A stretch of DNA of 64,000 nucleotides from Acinetobacter calcoaceticus (GCF_900520355.1 NZ_LS999521.1:2542001-2606000); one strand, 5' to 3'; shown: positions 45,674 through 54,918, counted from the first letter of the stretch. Program-made: numbers and translations. The notes: a model not told the origin generated them from the sequence alone.

Positions 45674-46483
45674 TTAACGAACCTCAGAAATAATTTCTGA
45701 AGTAATTTCTTTACTACGATGGTATGCGGCCTTCATGGCTAAACGTATATCATCAGATACATTTCCTAATTCAAACATTCGTAAAGCAGATTCGGTAATT
45801 CCGTTAGCTAAAGTGACCTTTCCACATAAATCCGCAGGAGCAACATTGCTTTTACGAATCATTTCAACTGCTCCAGTCGCTGCTTGAAGTGCGAGATCTA
45901 AGGCAAATTGTTTGTCGAGCCCTAATGAAACACCTGTCTTAATCATGCTATCTAAAATATAAAAAAAGTAAGCTGGCCCTGAACCAGATAACGCAATGAT
46001 GGCATCAGTTTGTGTTTCAGACGGTGCCCAAAAAGTCTGGCCTGTTGCAGAGTACAACGTTTCAATTAAGTCTTTATCAAGCTGGTCCATTTGCTGTGAA
46101 GCAATGAGCACGTGAGTACCTGTATGCGTAAGCACAGGTGGATTTGAAATCACACGAACGATTTTTTTCGAACCCGTAAAACGGGATAAGTTTTCAATAT
46201 CAATCCCTGCCATCATAGAAACAATAATTTTATTTGCTAACCATTTTTTAAACGGTGCAAGTGTCTCTTTTAATTGTTTTGGATCTAATAACAACACAAC
46301 AATGTCAGCTTTTTTTAAACCATCTTCTCTTTGCTTCAATGCATTTGTATCATTAATTTTTTTCTCTTCAATCAAGTGTATCTTTTCTTTTTTAAATCCT
46401 TTTAAAATCATTCCTCCTATTAAAGCTAAAGCTAAATTACTACTGCCAATAAAGCAAATATTAGGTTGTACTTCATTTAACAT
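45674..46483 (-). CDS. proC: Pyrroline-5-carboxylate reductase
   Basis: 269 residues. Final step of proline synthesis (P5C to proline with NAD(P)H). Conserved ALSGSGPAYFFYILDSMI and TLANGITESALRMFE identify the family. The N-terminal dinucleotide motif is altered (FIGSSNLALALIGGM instead of the usual GxGNM type). Acinetobacter often have more than one ProC-like protein, so this may be a paralogue with a changed cofactor or role. AAAGGA lies upstream of the start. Confidence 0.85.
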   Translation of the reverse strand: MLNEVQPNICFIGSSNLALALIGGMILKGFKKEKIHLIEEKKINDTNALKQREDGLKKADIVVLLLDPKQLKETLAPFKKWLANKIIVSMMAGIDIENLSRFTGSKKIVRVISNPPVLTHTGTHVLIASQQMDQLDKDLIETLYSATGQTFWAPSETQTDAIIALSGSGPAYFFYILDSMIKTGVSLGLDKQFALDLALQAATGAVEMIRKSNVAPADLCGKVTLANGITESALRMFELGNVSDDIRLAMKAAYHRSKEITSEIISEVR

Positions 46484-46881
46484 TTAAAATGTTTTCCTTT
46501 CTAAGGGAGGCTACAACAATGAATATTATCTATAGTTTAATTATAAATATTGAATTAAAGATGACCGAATTAATAAAAAACCACTCCAATAAATGACATT
46601 AAAGTGAGTTTTGTTTTATTTACTCAATAAATAAAACAGCTTCAACTTAAGTCTAATGTATAACTATATTTAGCGAATTCCACATACAAATTGTTAAAGT
46701 GTGTAACTAATACTAAAATATTGTAAATACTATTTTATATATTAAAAACAAAATTATTTACGTTCAAGATCTTAACTTTTCTTGTTAAAAATATTTCAAT
46801 TAAATTTCTAAGAAAATAGCTTATATTAAATAAGAAAACCTTTAAATTAACAGACAATATAAAGGTAATTTATTTTTTTAA
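46484..46881. other. Intergenic region; tiny ORF with strong ribosome site
   Basis: Mostly AT-rich. A 25-codon plus-strand ORF (46519-46596) starts 8 bases after GGGAGG. It points away from proC. Nothing else supported. Confidence 0.45.
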
Positions 46882-47106
46882 CTAAATATTTTCTTTTTTC
46901 TTCGTTAAAATTCGCTCTGCCTTTCTGGTTGCTTGCTCCAAGTCTAGGTCATCACAAACCCAAAAAGTAAAAAGTTTTCCAAATAAATGAAAGTGTTGTT
47001 TAATATATTTAGAACTATTATCAGAATAATGGTCTTCCACTTTAAAATAATTTTTATCGTTTTCTACTTTTTGACCGTCAAAAATACCACCAATACAAAT
47101 ATCCAT
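46882..47106 (-). CDS. Small hypothetical protein
   Basis: 74 residues from ATG 47106 (MDICIGGIFDGQ); a start five codons upstream is possible. Hydrophilic with aromatic-rich middle (YIKQHFHLFGKLFTFWVC), charged C-terminus (ATRKAERILTKKKENI). No domain recognised. Follows the cold-shock gene region with AT-rich spacer; may be a phage- or island-type cargo gene. Confidence 0.55.
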   Translation of the reverse strand: MDICIGGIFDGQKVENDKNYFKVEDHYSDNSSKYIKQHFHLFGKLFTFWVCDDLDLEQATRKAERILTKKKENI

Positions 47107-47218
47107 TTTAATACTACGCACCTAATTGTTCATATTATAACATAAAATATAGAAGCATTTTTAAAACTATTATTTTCACTTCTTTTTATTTTAAATATAA
47201 TTTTAATTAAAATTTATA

Positions 47219-47247
47219 AAAAACCCACAAAAGTAAAGTGGGTTTTT
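47219..47247. terminator. Terminator of the cold-shock gene
   Basis: 10-bp perfect stem AAAAACCCAC with its complement and a 9-base loop, about 80 bp past the csp stop on the minus strand; T-rich on both sides. Confidence 0.75.
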
Positions 47248-47327
47248 AAACTCTGCTAAAATGCGATACTTTTTAAATAAAATTTATTTAAATACTTTAT
47301 TTAAAAATATTCATGCATTTTATTTAA

Positions 47328-47543
47328 TTATGAATTTTGAAGAATCACAATGTTTGAAGCTTGGGGGCCTTTTTTACCCTGAACTACGGTAAACTCAACA
47401 CGTTGACCTTCCATTAAAACTTTAAAACCTTGTGTTTGAATATCAGTAAAATGAGCAAAAATATCTTTACCTTCATCAGTCACAATAAAACCAAAACCTT
47501 TAGTTTCATTGAACCATTTTACTGTACCAGTACTAGTAGACAT
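47328..47543 (-). CDS. Cold-shock protein (CspA family)
   Basis: 71 residues, single OB fold. RNP1 is KGFGFIV and RNP2 DIFAHFT, the aromatic RNA-binding patches; start [20 protein letters not shown] is typical. An RNA chaperone that melts structure in the cold or in growth transitions. The 342-bp AT-rich upstream region leaves room for a long 5' UTR, common for temperature-controlled csp genes. Confidence 0.96.
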   Translation of the reverse strand: MSTSTGTVKWFNETKGFGFIVTDEGKDIFAHFTDIQTQGFKVLMEGQRVEFTVVQGKKGPQASNIVILQNS

Positions 47544-47885
47544 ATGTTAATCCTAACTCTTAAAATATTATAACTTATTATTGGTGAAACCAATTTAACT
47601 AAAAAATAGACGTCAAAACTTAAATAACTGAAAAACCGAAGGATTATAAATAAAACTGCGCAAATAGAAATTTATGATGACTAGAATATTTTGTTAGTTA
47701 TTCTCGATAATACACACTTCAAAAACATTTGCAATCGATATTCAAAATAATTAAAGAAAGAAAAATTATATACTTCTCTTCCTTGGTCTTTCATATTGAT
47801 TTAATTAAGATTCCTTTCAATTAAAAGTCAAATTTTGTTTCATTTTAATCGAAAGAAGTACTTCTGCTATTTCCCCACAAGACCA
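47544..47885. other. Csp upstream region
   Basis: No gene seen; AT-rich and likely to hold the csp promoter and 5' UTR plus the 3' end of the acyltransferase transcript. Confidence 0.45.
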
Positions 47886-48827
47886 TCAATAAAATTTCTT
47901 TTCACCAGCTGGGCGCGTCTTAAAACGTCGATGGAACCACATGTATTGCGTAGGAGCGATACGAATTTGATTCTCAATAATTTTATTGACTCTTTCAGCA
48001 TCGCTCACTTCACATCCACTCGGGAAATTTTCTAATTTAGGTTCTAAGAGAACATGATATTGAGGGTTTCTGATATCGCCACTTCTGTAAAAGTACAAAG
48101 GTACTGCTGCCGCTTTTGAGATATCCATGAGTCTGCGGTGGGCTGTGACGGTAGCCGCCTGCACTCCAAAAAATGATGCCATTACACCTTGTTTTAAGCC
48201 AAAATCTTGATCTGGGCTATACCATATTGCATGGCCATGTTTGAGGTTTTGGATAAGTCCACGCATGTTGTCTCGAGCAATCTGGTTTTTATACACTCTT
48301 GCACGGCTACGATGAATCAGAAAATCTAAAAAGGGATTGTTTTGAGGTCGGTAAACTACGTCCATGTTAAAAAACAAGGTACAAGCGGCTCCGCCTGCAT
48401 CTAAAAGGGTGCTATGAGTGCCTAGTAAAAGTACGCCATTTTCCTGATTGTTGGTTAAATTCTCTAATCCATCTATGTGAACACGGTTTTTAAACCAGTT
48501 TGGACTATACCAAGCATTTAAAGCCTCAAATACACCCGTTAAAGTATCAACAAAAACCTGTTTGGCTTTCACTTCAATTTGCATAGGTGTTTTTTCAGGA
48601 AAGCATGCTTCTAAATTACGTATTGTTGTTTTTCTTCTTGAACTTAAAGATTTCCACGCTATTTTTGAAAGAAAATCGGCAAGACGCCATTGAATAGCCC
48701 ACGGTAACATCGCAAATAACATTAAAACAAAAGCTAAAACCCATAGACCCCAATATTTAAACGATAAAAAGGAAAACCGAAATTCGCCAGATTTAAACTG
48801 CCGTTCTTTTATCGTCATACTGTACAT
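47886..48827 (-). CDS. LpxL/LpxM-type lipid A acyltransferase
   Basis: 313 residues. One N-terminal transmembrane helix (WGLWVLAFVLMLFAMLPWAI) and the acyltransferase motif GTHSTLLDAGG (H-x4-D). Other family blocks are RNLEACFPEKT, DVVYRPQNNPFLDFLIHRSR and WYSPDQDFGLKQG. Transfers a secondary acyl chain to lipid A precursors at the inner membrane. Whether it is the housekeeping enzyme or a paralogue cannot be decided here. Start may be 3 codons downstream (MTIKERQ). Confidence 0.88.
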   Translation of the reverse strand: MYSMTIKERQFKSGEFRFSFLSFKYWGLWVLAFVLMLFAMLPWAIQWRLADFLSKIAWKSLSSRRKTTIRNLEACFPEKTPMQIEVKAKQVFVDTLTGVFEALNAWYSPNWFKNRVHIDGLENLTNNQENGVLLLGTHSTLLDAGGAACTLFFNMDVVYRPQNNPFLDFLIHRSRARVYKNQIARDNMRGLIQNLKHGHAIWYSPDQDFGLKQGVMASFFGVQAATVTAHRRLMDISKAAAVPLYFYRSGDIRNPQYHVLLEPKLENFPSGCEVSDAERVNKIIENQIRIAPTQYMWFHRRFKTRPAGEKKFY

Positions 48828-49078
48828 TTCTTGAGGTATAGACTTAGCATACTAACATGCCTACTTATCAGGGTTGTATGTTTATGTTGCAATAACTGCT
48901 ATGCTTTTAAATAGATTATCTATTTATTTCACTCTTTATTTTTAATCAATAGCGTCCCTATTTATTTTTGCTAGGTATAACTTTAAAAAATATACTTAAC
49001 CTTCTGTATACATAAAGTATTTTCTCATTTAAAGTAATCACATAATCTTGTCTCAAGTGATAAATAGGATATATCAGC

Positions 49079-49696
49079 GTGAGCGGTCTTTTAGTTTTTA
49101 TAACAATTGCATTTCTTACCTTATTAAGCCCCGGCCCCGGTGTTTTATTTACTGTCACAAACTCAATCAATTATGGTGTTAAAACCGCTTTATTCGGTAT
49201 TAGCGGCTTAATTATTGGTATGTTTGTAATTGCTGTAATTTCCGCCAGCGGTGTAGGTCTTATTATTACGAGTAACCCTACTATTTTTACGGTTTTAAAA
49301 TTTATTGGTGCATTTTATTTGATGTATCTCGGATATAAAAACTTCAGTAAAAAAATTCCATCGCAAGATTTAATTACTGATCAGCAAAGCGATAAAAATG
49401 TAAGTAAATCGAAACTATTTTATCAAGGCTTACTCGCATCTTTGCTTAATCCTAAAACAATCGTATTTTTTATCGCTCTTTTCCCTCAATTTATTGATAT
49501 CAAGAAAGAAATTTTAAATCAGTTTTTAGTTCTATCTTTAACCTTTTGTTTAATTGGTTTTTTAATTCATTTGGTTTATGCAAATTTCTCTTCAATTTTT
49601 AAAGAAAAGATGTTGGCTGGAAATAACTTTTCTATACTCAATAAAATCAGTGGGGCTATTTTCTTTCTTCTTGCAATTTTACTCATCGTACAATAA
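49079..49696 (+). CDS. LysE family amino acid exporter
   Basis: 205 residues with about six transmembrane helices. Signature PGPGVLFTVTNSINYGVKTA (trimmed) and YLMYLGYKNFSKK, then GLLASLLNPKTIVFFIALFP, are typical of LysE/RhtB. Exports amino acids or related solutes. GTG start with AGGA about 9 bases upstream. Single gene divergent from the lipid acyltransferase. Confidence 0.9.
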   Translation: MSGLLVFITIAFLTLLSPGPGVLFTVTNSINYGVKTALFGISGLIIGMFVIAVISASGVGLIITSNPTIFTVLKFIGAFYLMYLGYKNFSKKIPSQDLITDQQSDKNVSKSKLFYQGLLASLLNPKTIVFFIALFPQFIDIKKEILNQFLVLSLTFCLIGFLIHLVYANFSSIFKEKMLAGNNFSILNKISGAIFFLLAILLIVQ

Positions 49697-49793
49697 ATCA
49701 TTATTTTAAGAATAATGCTTTAAAAGCCTTAACTCATGTTTAGACTTTTAAAGCATTTCGATGATTCAGCATATTTTTATCTAATTACAATTT

Positions 49794-50339
49794 TTATAAC
49801 GACACTCTGTTTAAAATCCAACCATAAAAGAAGTCTTCATAATTTGGGTTCTTCTCTGTAATTTCGATATAGTGCTGCCCTTGCATAATATTTAAAACAC
49901 GTACCAATACCTTTTCTCCGTCTTTATGACGCTTGTTCAAATACGTCGTAAGCGCTTGAAAAGTGAGAGGCCCATACTGACCATCTAACGCAAGATTGAG
50001 CCAGCCTTCCTTTCCCTGTTTATTTAGCAGATTTAAAGCACGTTGTAACAAAGGTTTTGCAAAATTGACGCCACAATTTATGCCCGTATCAAATAACTCT
50101 TCTGCAATAGTCGGGCTAATCTCATTGATCTGGTCAAATTGGGGTTCAAACCAATATTGTTTTTTATAAATAGATTTAGCCACAGCTATTGGTAAATCTT
50201 GCATATCACCTTGATAGCCTTGTGATCGAGCGACTGCTTCTGTAATGCCAAATTTAGTGGCAAGTCCATGGTCTGATGGATGGTTAACATATCCACCTTC
50301 TCTGTTTATGATGGCGTCTAGGTACTGGTCAATATTCAT
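49794..50339 (-). CDS. Phage endolysin, GH108 family lysozyme
   Basis: 181 residues. N-terminal GH108 motif NREGGYVNHPSDHGLATKFG with catalytic Glu14, then ELFDTGINCGVNFAKPLLQ. The C-terminal PG-binding-3-like region has LDGQYGPLTFQAL and VLVRVLNIMQGQHYIEI. Cleaves peptidoglycan for host lysis. Has no signal peptide and relies on the adjacent holin. A second, truncated copy of its C-terminus lies at 26793. Confidence 0.93.
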   Translation of the reverse strand: MNIDQYLDAIINREGGYVNHPSDHGLATKFGITEAVARSQGYQGDMQDLPIAVAKSIYKKQYWFEPQFDQINEISPTIAEELFDTGINCGVNFAKPLLQRALNLLNKQGKEGWLNLALDGQYGPLTFQALTTYLNKRHKDGEKVLVRVLNIMQGQHYIEITEKNPNYEDFFYGWILNRVSL

Positions 50340-50369
50340 TTTATTTTACCCATATAATTGAAACTGTTT

Positions 50370-50759
50370 TTAGCTATTTTGCAGATCATCTTTCGCTTTT
50401 TTTAAGTCTTTCATGACTTCTACAATTGTTTTACCTTCTTGTTTATTGATGAAATTAAATATCCATCTCACAATGGCCCAACCAGGCAAACCGCAAATGA
50501 AGAAGAATCCACATAGTGTGATCATTCCCCAAATATCTAATACCCATTCATGTAAATTCCATTTCATGATAATAAATGAGCCGCCTGTTAAGCTTGAAAC
50601 CACTGTACATATCAGCCCAACAATCCATTCTTGCGGTGAGCGAGGGAAACGCATCATCAACACAACTGCGACAACTAAGCTGACTGCTAAGGCCACCATA
50701 ATTGCAATGCTATAAAAATTTAAAAATGTGGCTAATCCACTTGTTGGAACTGTTGTCAT
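50370..50759 (-). CDS. Putative phage holin
   Basis: 129 residues with three hydrophobic segments (about 14-37, 45-63, 77-100) and a charged C-terminal tail (KTIVEVMKDLKKAKDDLQ). Gene order holin then endolysin, 30 bp apart, fits phage lysis cassettes; resembles the Phage_holin_8 type, but this is by eye. Forms the membrane pore that releases endolysin. Confidence 0.75.
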   Translation of the reverse strand: MTTVPTSGLATFLNFYSIAIMVALAVSLVVAVVLMMRFPRSPQEWIVGLICTVVSSLTGGSFIIMKWNLHEWVLDIWGMITLCGFFFICGLPGWAIVRWIFNFINKQEGKTIVEVMKDLKKAKDDLQNS

Positions 50760-50966
50760 AATCTTGTCCTGCTTTAAAGGGTAAAACTTAAAAATCCATC
50801 ACCATAACCAACTTGTTGTTTTTCAGTTTTTAAATACCCTTAGTTTTCTTTATTACAGTCAATAAAAAACACTAACACTTTAAAGCGGTGCTAAATTGCA
50901 AGACGAACTTACCTTGACCCGTTTAATTTCAGGACCCAAGAAAGAATGTTTGTGTGCTAAAGCGGG

Positions 50967-51221
50967 TTAGTGTGCACTGTTTAAGGCTTGTTCAATCAAC
51001 TCAATTACGGTGATTGCACCTATCGCTTTTTGCATCGAGACTTGATCATCGAATTCGAACGCTTCATCTTCAAGCTCACTTGCAATTTGCTTCGCCTCTT
51101 CAAGTGCCCTTTTTATTTTTTGTACCTTATATTTGTTTATATCTTTTGCAATTGTTGGGACATACCCTCCACGTTTTGCATTTTTAAGTTGTTTAGCTCT
51201 GTTCTGCATTGCTGTAGTCAT
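50967..51221 (-). CDS. Small hypothetical phage-region protein
   Basis: 84 residues, basic N-terminus (QNRAKQLKNAKRGGYVP), helical coil-like middle (IKRALEEAKQIASELEDEAF) and acidic C-terminus. No domain recognised. Same strand as holin and endolysin, 207 bp upstream. Possibly a regulatory or accessory gene of the prophage residue. Confidence 0.55.
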   Translation of the reverse strand: MTTAMQNRAKQLKNAKRGGYVPTIAKDINKYKVQKIKRALEEAKQIASELEDEAFEFDDQVSMQKAIGAITVIELIEQALNSAH

Positions 51222-51469
51222 TCACTATCTCCAACTCAACTTACTCGTTTAGTAAGGCATCTTTATCGTTTGTTATTCTTGAAGTTTCGATCTATTCTTT
51301 GAGCAATATATCTAAGTCATAGCTACAATTTTGTGTTCGAAACGTTTCATCTGATACAACAAACATATAGAACCAAACAATATGCATTTAAGGCTTTAAT
51401 TTAAAAATAAATATTTCCTTTTTTGAAATTGTAAAAAAGTATTAAAGTTCTTAAATTTAAGCTTTTTTC

Positions 51470-51620
51470 GAACTTTAATTTTTGACCAAAAAGTTCAAAT
51501 AAGGCTTTGCCGTATATCGGAAACTTTTGTTACGACTCAAAATCTTTGTTAAATTCTTCATGTTCTTGATACCCTTTATCGACGAACATTAAGCCTGATC
51601 CACGGAATCGGGCTTTTTTT
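51470..51620 (+). ncRNA. Candidate short RNA ending in a rho-independent terminator
   Basis: A plus-strand terminator (9-bp stem with one G-U, 51591-51599 with 51607-51615, then a T run of seven) has no gene upstream on that strand for over 300 bp. Some transcript must end here; its 5' end is a guess. Confidence 0.35.
51591..51620 (+). terminator. Orphan plus-strand terminator
   Basis: AAGCCTGAT stem, 7-base loop, T run 51614-51620. Confidence 0.75.
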
Positions 51621-51803
51621 ATTCCAATTTTTGTTTTGATAGCCTATCTACACATACTAATTGAGCTATCTCCCTTTTATTTTGCCGCCTATAGAAACAA
51701 AATAAACTTAGCTTTCATCTCAACACGTTGATAAGCCTATAAATAGAGACTTAAAATACTATTTAAACTTTATCTATTCATCTTAAGATATAACTGATAT
51801 TAT

Positions 51804-51860
51804 AACTATAGTTGTTATTAGTCAATAACTATAGTTGTTTTACTCGATATAACTTTAGTT
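51804..51860. promoter_or_regulatory. Three operator repeats for the CI/LexA-like repressor
   Basis: AACTATAGTT at 51804-51813 and at 51827-51836, and AACTTTAGTT at 51851-51860; spaced 23 and 24 bp, about two helical turns. Each core is palindromic and set in an ATAAC/GTTAT context. They end 34 bp before the repressor start, as in lambdoid operator arrays. Confidence 0.8.
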
Positions 51861-51894
51861 ATATATTTGTTATAAGTTTGCTGGTGTGACCATT

Positions 51895-52566
51895 ATGGCT
51901 CTTAAAGACCGTTTAAAAGACTCTAGAATTAAAGCGAAAAAAACTCAGGCGGAAGTGGCAGAAGCAGTAAAAATGTCTCAGCCTGCCTATCAAGCTTTAG
52001 AGTCAGGGAAAAATTTGAAATCTGCTTTTCTTCCATTAATTGCCCAATTTTTAGGTGTGGACGGGTATTGGTTAACCACTGGAAATACAGAGGATTCTTT
52101 TAGAGAAAGTGATGTATTTAGCCCTACTGTTGTGAGTGCTGAATCCACCGATCAATATGTCTGGATCGAAGTTGTAGAGGCTAATTTCTCTTGTGGTACA
52201 GGTGAGTCCATCGAGTTTCACTTCGATGCAATTAATGGAAAAATTCCTTTTCCGGCCTCATTTTTTAAAGAAAAACGGGTTGCTCAAGAATGCATGCGTA
52301 TTATTAAAGCTAAAGGCGATAGCATGACAGACTACATTAAAGATGGAGATTTAGTCGGCATTGATATCTCTCAGACTGAAGTGATTGATGGCGAGATTTA
52401 TGCGGTTTACTTTGCAGGCGAAGGAATGATTAAGCAAATTTTCAAAGAAGCAGATGGCTCTTTAATTTTGCATAGTTTAAATGAGAAATTTAGAGACCGA
52501 CGTGTAACCGAAGAAAATGGAAAGAATTTTAAGGTTATGGGCCGTCAATTCTGGCGAGCAGGTTAG
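51895..52566 (+). CDS. Self-cleaving phage repressor (CI/LexA-like, S24 peptidase)
   Basis: 223 residues from ATG 51895 (GTG 51886 is the alternative). N-terminal HTH_3 domain: AKKTQAEVAEAVKMSQPAYQ and ALESGKNLKS. C-terminal S24 domain: cleavage site Cys100-Gly101 (NFSCGTGES), nucleophile Ser143 in KGDSMTDYI, and Lys180 in GMIKQIFK. DNA damage via RecA should trigger autocleavage. It is preceded by three matching operators and divergent from the lysis-type genes. Confidence 0.93.
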   Translation: MALKDRLKDSRIKAKKTQAEVAEAVKMSQPAYQALESGKNLKSAFLPLIAQFLGVDGYWLTTGNTEDSFRESDVFSPTVVSAESTDQYVWIEVVEANFSCGTGESIEFHFDAINGKIPFPASFFKEKRVAQECMRIIKAKGDSMTDYIKDGDLVGIDISQTEVIDGEIYAVYFAGEGMIKQIFKEADGSLILHSLNEKFRDRRVTEENGKNFKVMGRQFWRAG

Positions 52567-52659
52567 TTTAGCTATAAATATAATTAAAATAATAATTCTA
52601 TCGATTTTATATATTTCTCTTTTTTATAATTTTAATTATTTATAACCCATATAGATAAA

Positions 52660-52693
52660 AAAAACCTATCTCCTTTAAAAGAGATAGGTTTTT
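52660..52693. terminator. Bidirectional terminator, 13-bp stem
   Basis: AAAAACCTATCTC with its exact complement, 8-base loop; lies between the convergent repressor and the next small gene. Confidence 0.9.
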
Positions 52694-52716
52694 AGCTTTA
52701 GAACTAAACATTTTTA

Positions 52717-52950
52717 TCAACAATACGTAGCTAAACGATAAAGCTGATTAAATCCAGCATAAAAGCTTTTACCATCTTGGTTTAACTCGATTTCTTCACC
52801 TGTTTGAAGTTGAATTTTCTTACCAACTTCGACCCAACGATATCCATCGAGAGAGTTTTGCTTACGCACATGAGGAACAATCCTCACATTAATCTCATTG
52901 CCATTTACGGCTGTGGCAATTAGCCACTCATTTACTATATTCACAATCAT
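52717..52950 (-). CDS. Small hypothetical protein
   Basis: 77 residues, beta-rich (NEWLIATAVNGNEINVRIVP, YRWVEVGKKIQLQTGEEIEL), possibly an OB- or SH3-like fold. No family recognised. Ends close to the shared terminator and is convergent with the repressor; probably part of the prophage residue. Confidence 0.55.
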   Translation of the reverse strand: MIVNIVNEWLIATAVNGNEINVRIVPHVRKQNSLDGYRWVEVGKKIQLQTGEEIELNQDGKSFYAGFNQLYRLATYC

Positions 52951-53123
52951 TCACTCATCACTGAGCTCATGTGATTTGACGGTATTTAATTAGAACGCTA
53001 GATTTAAGGTATGGACAGTCAGTCTAGAATTTAATATTTAGCTTGATATAGGGTTATTTATAAGCTAATGCTTTTCATAATTTTCGCATTATGAAAAGTG
53101 GTACATCACAGAGCATAATATTT

Positions 53124-53200
<77 letters not shown>

Positions 53201-53213
53201 ATTGGAAGTAAGC

Positions 53214-53242
53214 TTTATACGCCCATATATTTTATAAAGCAA
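53214..53242 (-). promoter_or_regulatory. Promoter of initiator tRNA
   Basis: On the minus strand TTGCTT (53237-53242), 17-base spacer and TATAAA (53214-53219), 13 bases before the tRNA 5' end. Confidence 0.65.
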
Positions 53243-53455
53243 ACCCTTTTTTTTAATCTGTTGTAATTCATCAGTTTTATCTTTTTTAATTAATTTTATC
53301 TTTTGAATTAACGAGTGATAAACAAGCTAAATTTAAAATTAAACTTTTGAATTGTTGTATTTATTTTAAACAGAACCCTAAATTCACAGACAACAATTGC
53401 CTTGGGTGGGTTGCTTTTTATACTATCTAGTTTATTCCTCTAATTTTTATTTCAT

Positions 53456-54721
53456 ATGACTGAACCTCAGTTTTCCCTTAGTGAATATCTCGGCACAGTT
53501 CAGGAAGTTATACGTCTGGCCTTTGATGAGCCAGTTTGGGTAAAAGCAGAGATTCGAAATTTAAATATTAAAGGAGGTCATTACTATTTAGAGCTGGCAG
53601 AAAAAGATGCAGATACTGATAAGGTCATTGCAAGTTGTAAGGCCACGATCTGGAAATTTTCGGCAAGTAAAATCGTTTTAAAGTTTGAGCGTGAAACTGG
53701 TATTGAGATTTCAAGTGACTTAAATGTTCTCATAAAAATTCGAGCACGTTTTGATCCCCAATATGGATTTTCAGTCAATATTGAAGAGATCGATTCAAGT
53801 TTTACCTTAGGCGAAATTGCTAAACGTTATCGGCAAATTATTGAACGACTCACTCAAGAAGGTTTAATTCACAAGAACAAATTTCTCCCTACTCCTTTTG
53901 ATATTCAAAATGTTTTAGTCATTGCCCCTCAAAATGCTGCGGGACTTGGTGACTTTAAAAAAGATGCGGATGCGTTAGAAAGAAATGGTGTTTGCCATTT
54001 TGTCTATCACACAGCTACTTTTCAAGGAAATACAGCCGCAACCAGCTTAATCGAGTCTTTAGGTACAGGTTTAAGACAATGGGCCAGCACATTTAAATTT
54101 CCGCCTGACCTCATTGTAATTATTCGTGGTGGTGGATCGGTGAATGATTTGGCGTATTTGAATGATTATGAACTTGCAGCCCTACTCTGCAAACGCACTG
54201 TACCCATATGGGTTGGCATTGGTCATGAAAAAGACCGTACCATTCTTGATGAAATTGCCCATCGTTCATTCGATACGCCAAGTAAAGTGATTGCTGGTAT
54301 TCGTAACCATATTGTTGAACGCGTACAAGAAGCGGTTGATAGTCTGCAAACGATTAAGCTTCTTTCACAACATCAAATCACGACTTATCAAAGTAAGAAT
54401 GATCAGCTACTTCAGCACATTAAATCTTCGGCCCAAGGTCAACTTAATTCAGCACATCACCTGCTAGATCAGATAAAAGAACGTATTCAGTTTAGTTCAC
54501 AGCAACAAGTTAAATTTTCATTAGCCCAAATCGAATCTTTAATGAAAGAAATCCTTTTACAAAATCCGAAACAGGTTCAAGCCAAAGGCTATGCAATTGT
54601 TAGATCAGAAGGAAAAGCAATTCGCTCTATACATCAAATTTCAAACCCCGCCATTGCCATTGAAATGCAAGATGGTGTGATTGAAGCCAACATTACACAG
54701 GTAATTCCAAATGAAAAATGA
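53456..54721 (+). CDS. xseA: Exodeoxyribonuclease VII large subunit
   Basis: 421 residues, a little shorter than the E. coli 456. N-terminal OB domain (FSLSEYLGTVQEVIRLAFDE, VWVKAEIRNLNIKGGHYYLE). Catalytic region: VLVIAPQNAAGLGDFKKDAD, IVIIRGGGSVNDLAYLND and VGIGHEKDRTILDEIAHRSF; then a helical region. Degrades single-stranded DNA with XseB. Overlaps xseB by 11 bp. Confidence 0.93.
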   Translation: MTEPQFSLSEYLGTVQEVIRLAFDEPVWVKAEIRNLNIKGGHYYLELAEKDADTDKVIASCKATIWKFSASKIVLKFERETGIEISSDLNVLIKIRARFDPQYGFSVNIEEIDSSFTLGEIAKRYRQIIERLTQEGLIHKNKFLPTPFDIQNVLVIAPQNAAGLGDFKKDADALERNGVCHFVYHTATFQGNTAATSLIESLGTGLRQWASTFKFPPDLIVIIRGGGSVNDLAYLNDYELAALLCKRTVPIWVGIGHEKDRTILDEIAHRSFDTPSKVIAGIRNHIVERVQEAVDSLQTIKLLSQHQITTYQSKNDQLLQHIKSSAQGQLNSAHHLLDQIKERIQFSSQQQVKFSLAQIESLMKEILLQNPKQVQAKGYAIVRSEGKAIRSIHQISNPAIAIEMQDGVIEANITQVIPNEK

Positions 54722-54905
54722 AGAGTTAACATTCAAGGACGGCCATGACGTTTTGAAAAAAAATGCCGAATTATTAGAGTCTCAAGAAAGTCCCGATATT
54801 GATAATTTAATGAAAATTGTTGAAGAATCAATTACTGCTTATAAAGCTTGTAAATCACGTATAGAAGCTGTTCAACAAGCTTTAGATGAAACATTTAAAG
54901 AATAA
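54711..54905 (+). CDS. xseB: Exodeoxyribonuclease VII small subunit
   Basis: 64 residues, two helices as in XseB (NLMKIVEESITAYKACKSRI, EAVQQALDE). Starts within the end of xseA, so the subunits are coupled. The hallmark Leu/Glu pattern of the first helix is diverged (DGHDVLKKNAELLESQE), but length and position support it. Confidence 0.85.
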   Translation: MKNEELTFKDGHDVLKKNAELLESQESPDIDNLMKIVEESITAYKACKSRIEAVQQALDETFKE

Positions 54906-54918
54906 AATGCAATAGAAA

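Larger units (their letters stand above)
51222..51894. other. Control region between lysis genes and the repressor
   Basis: Contains a possible short RNA with a terminator (about 51470-51620) and three repressor operators (51804-51860). No protein gene. Confidence 0.55.
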
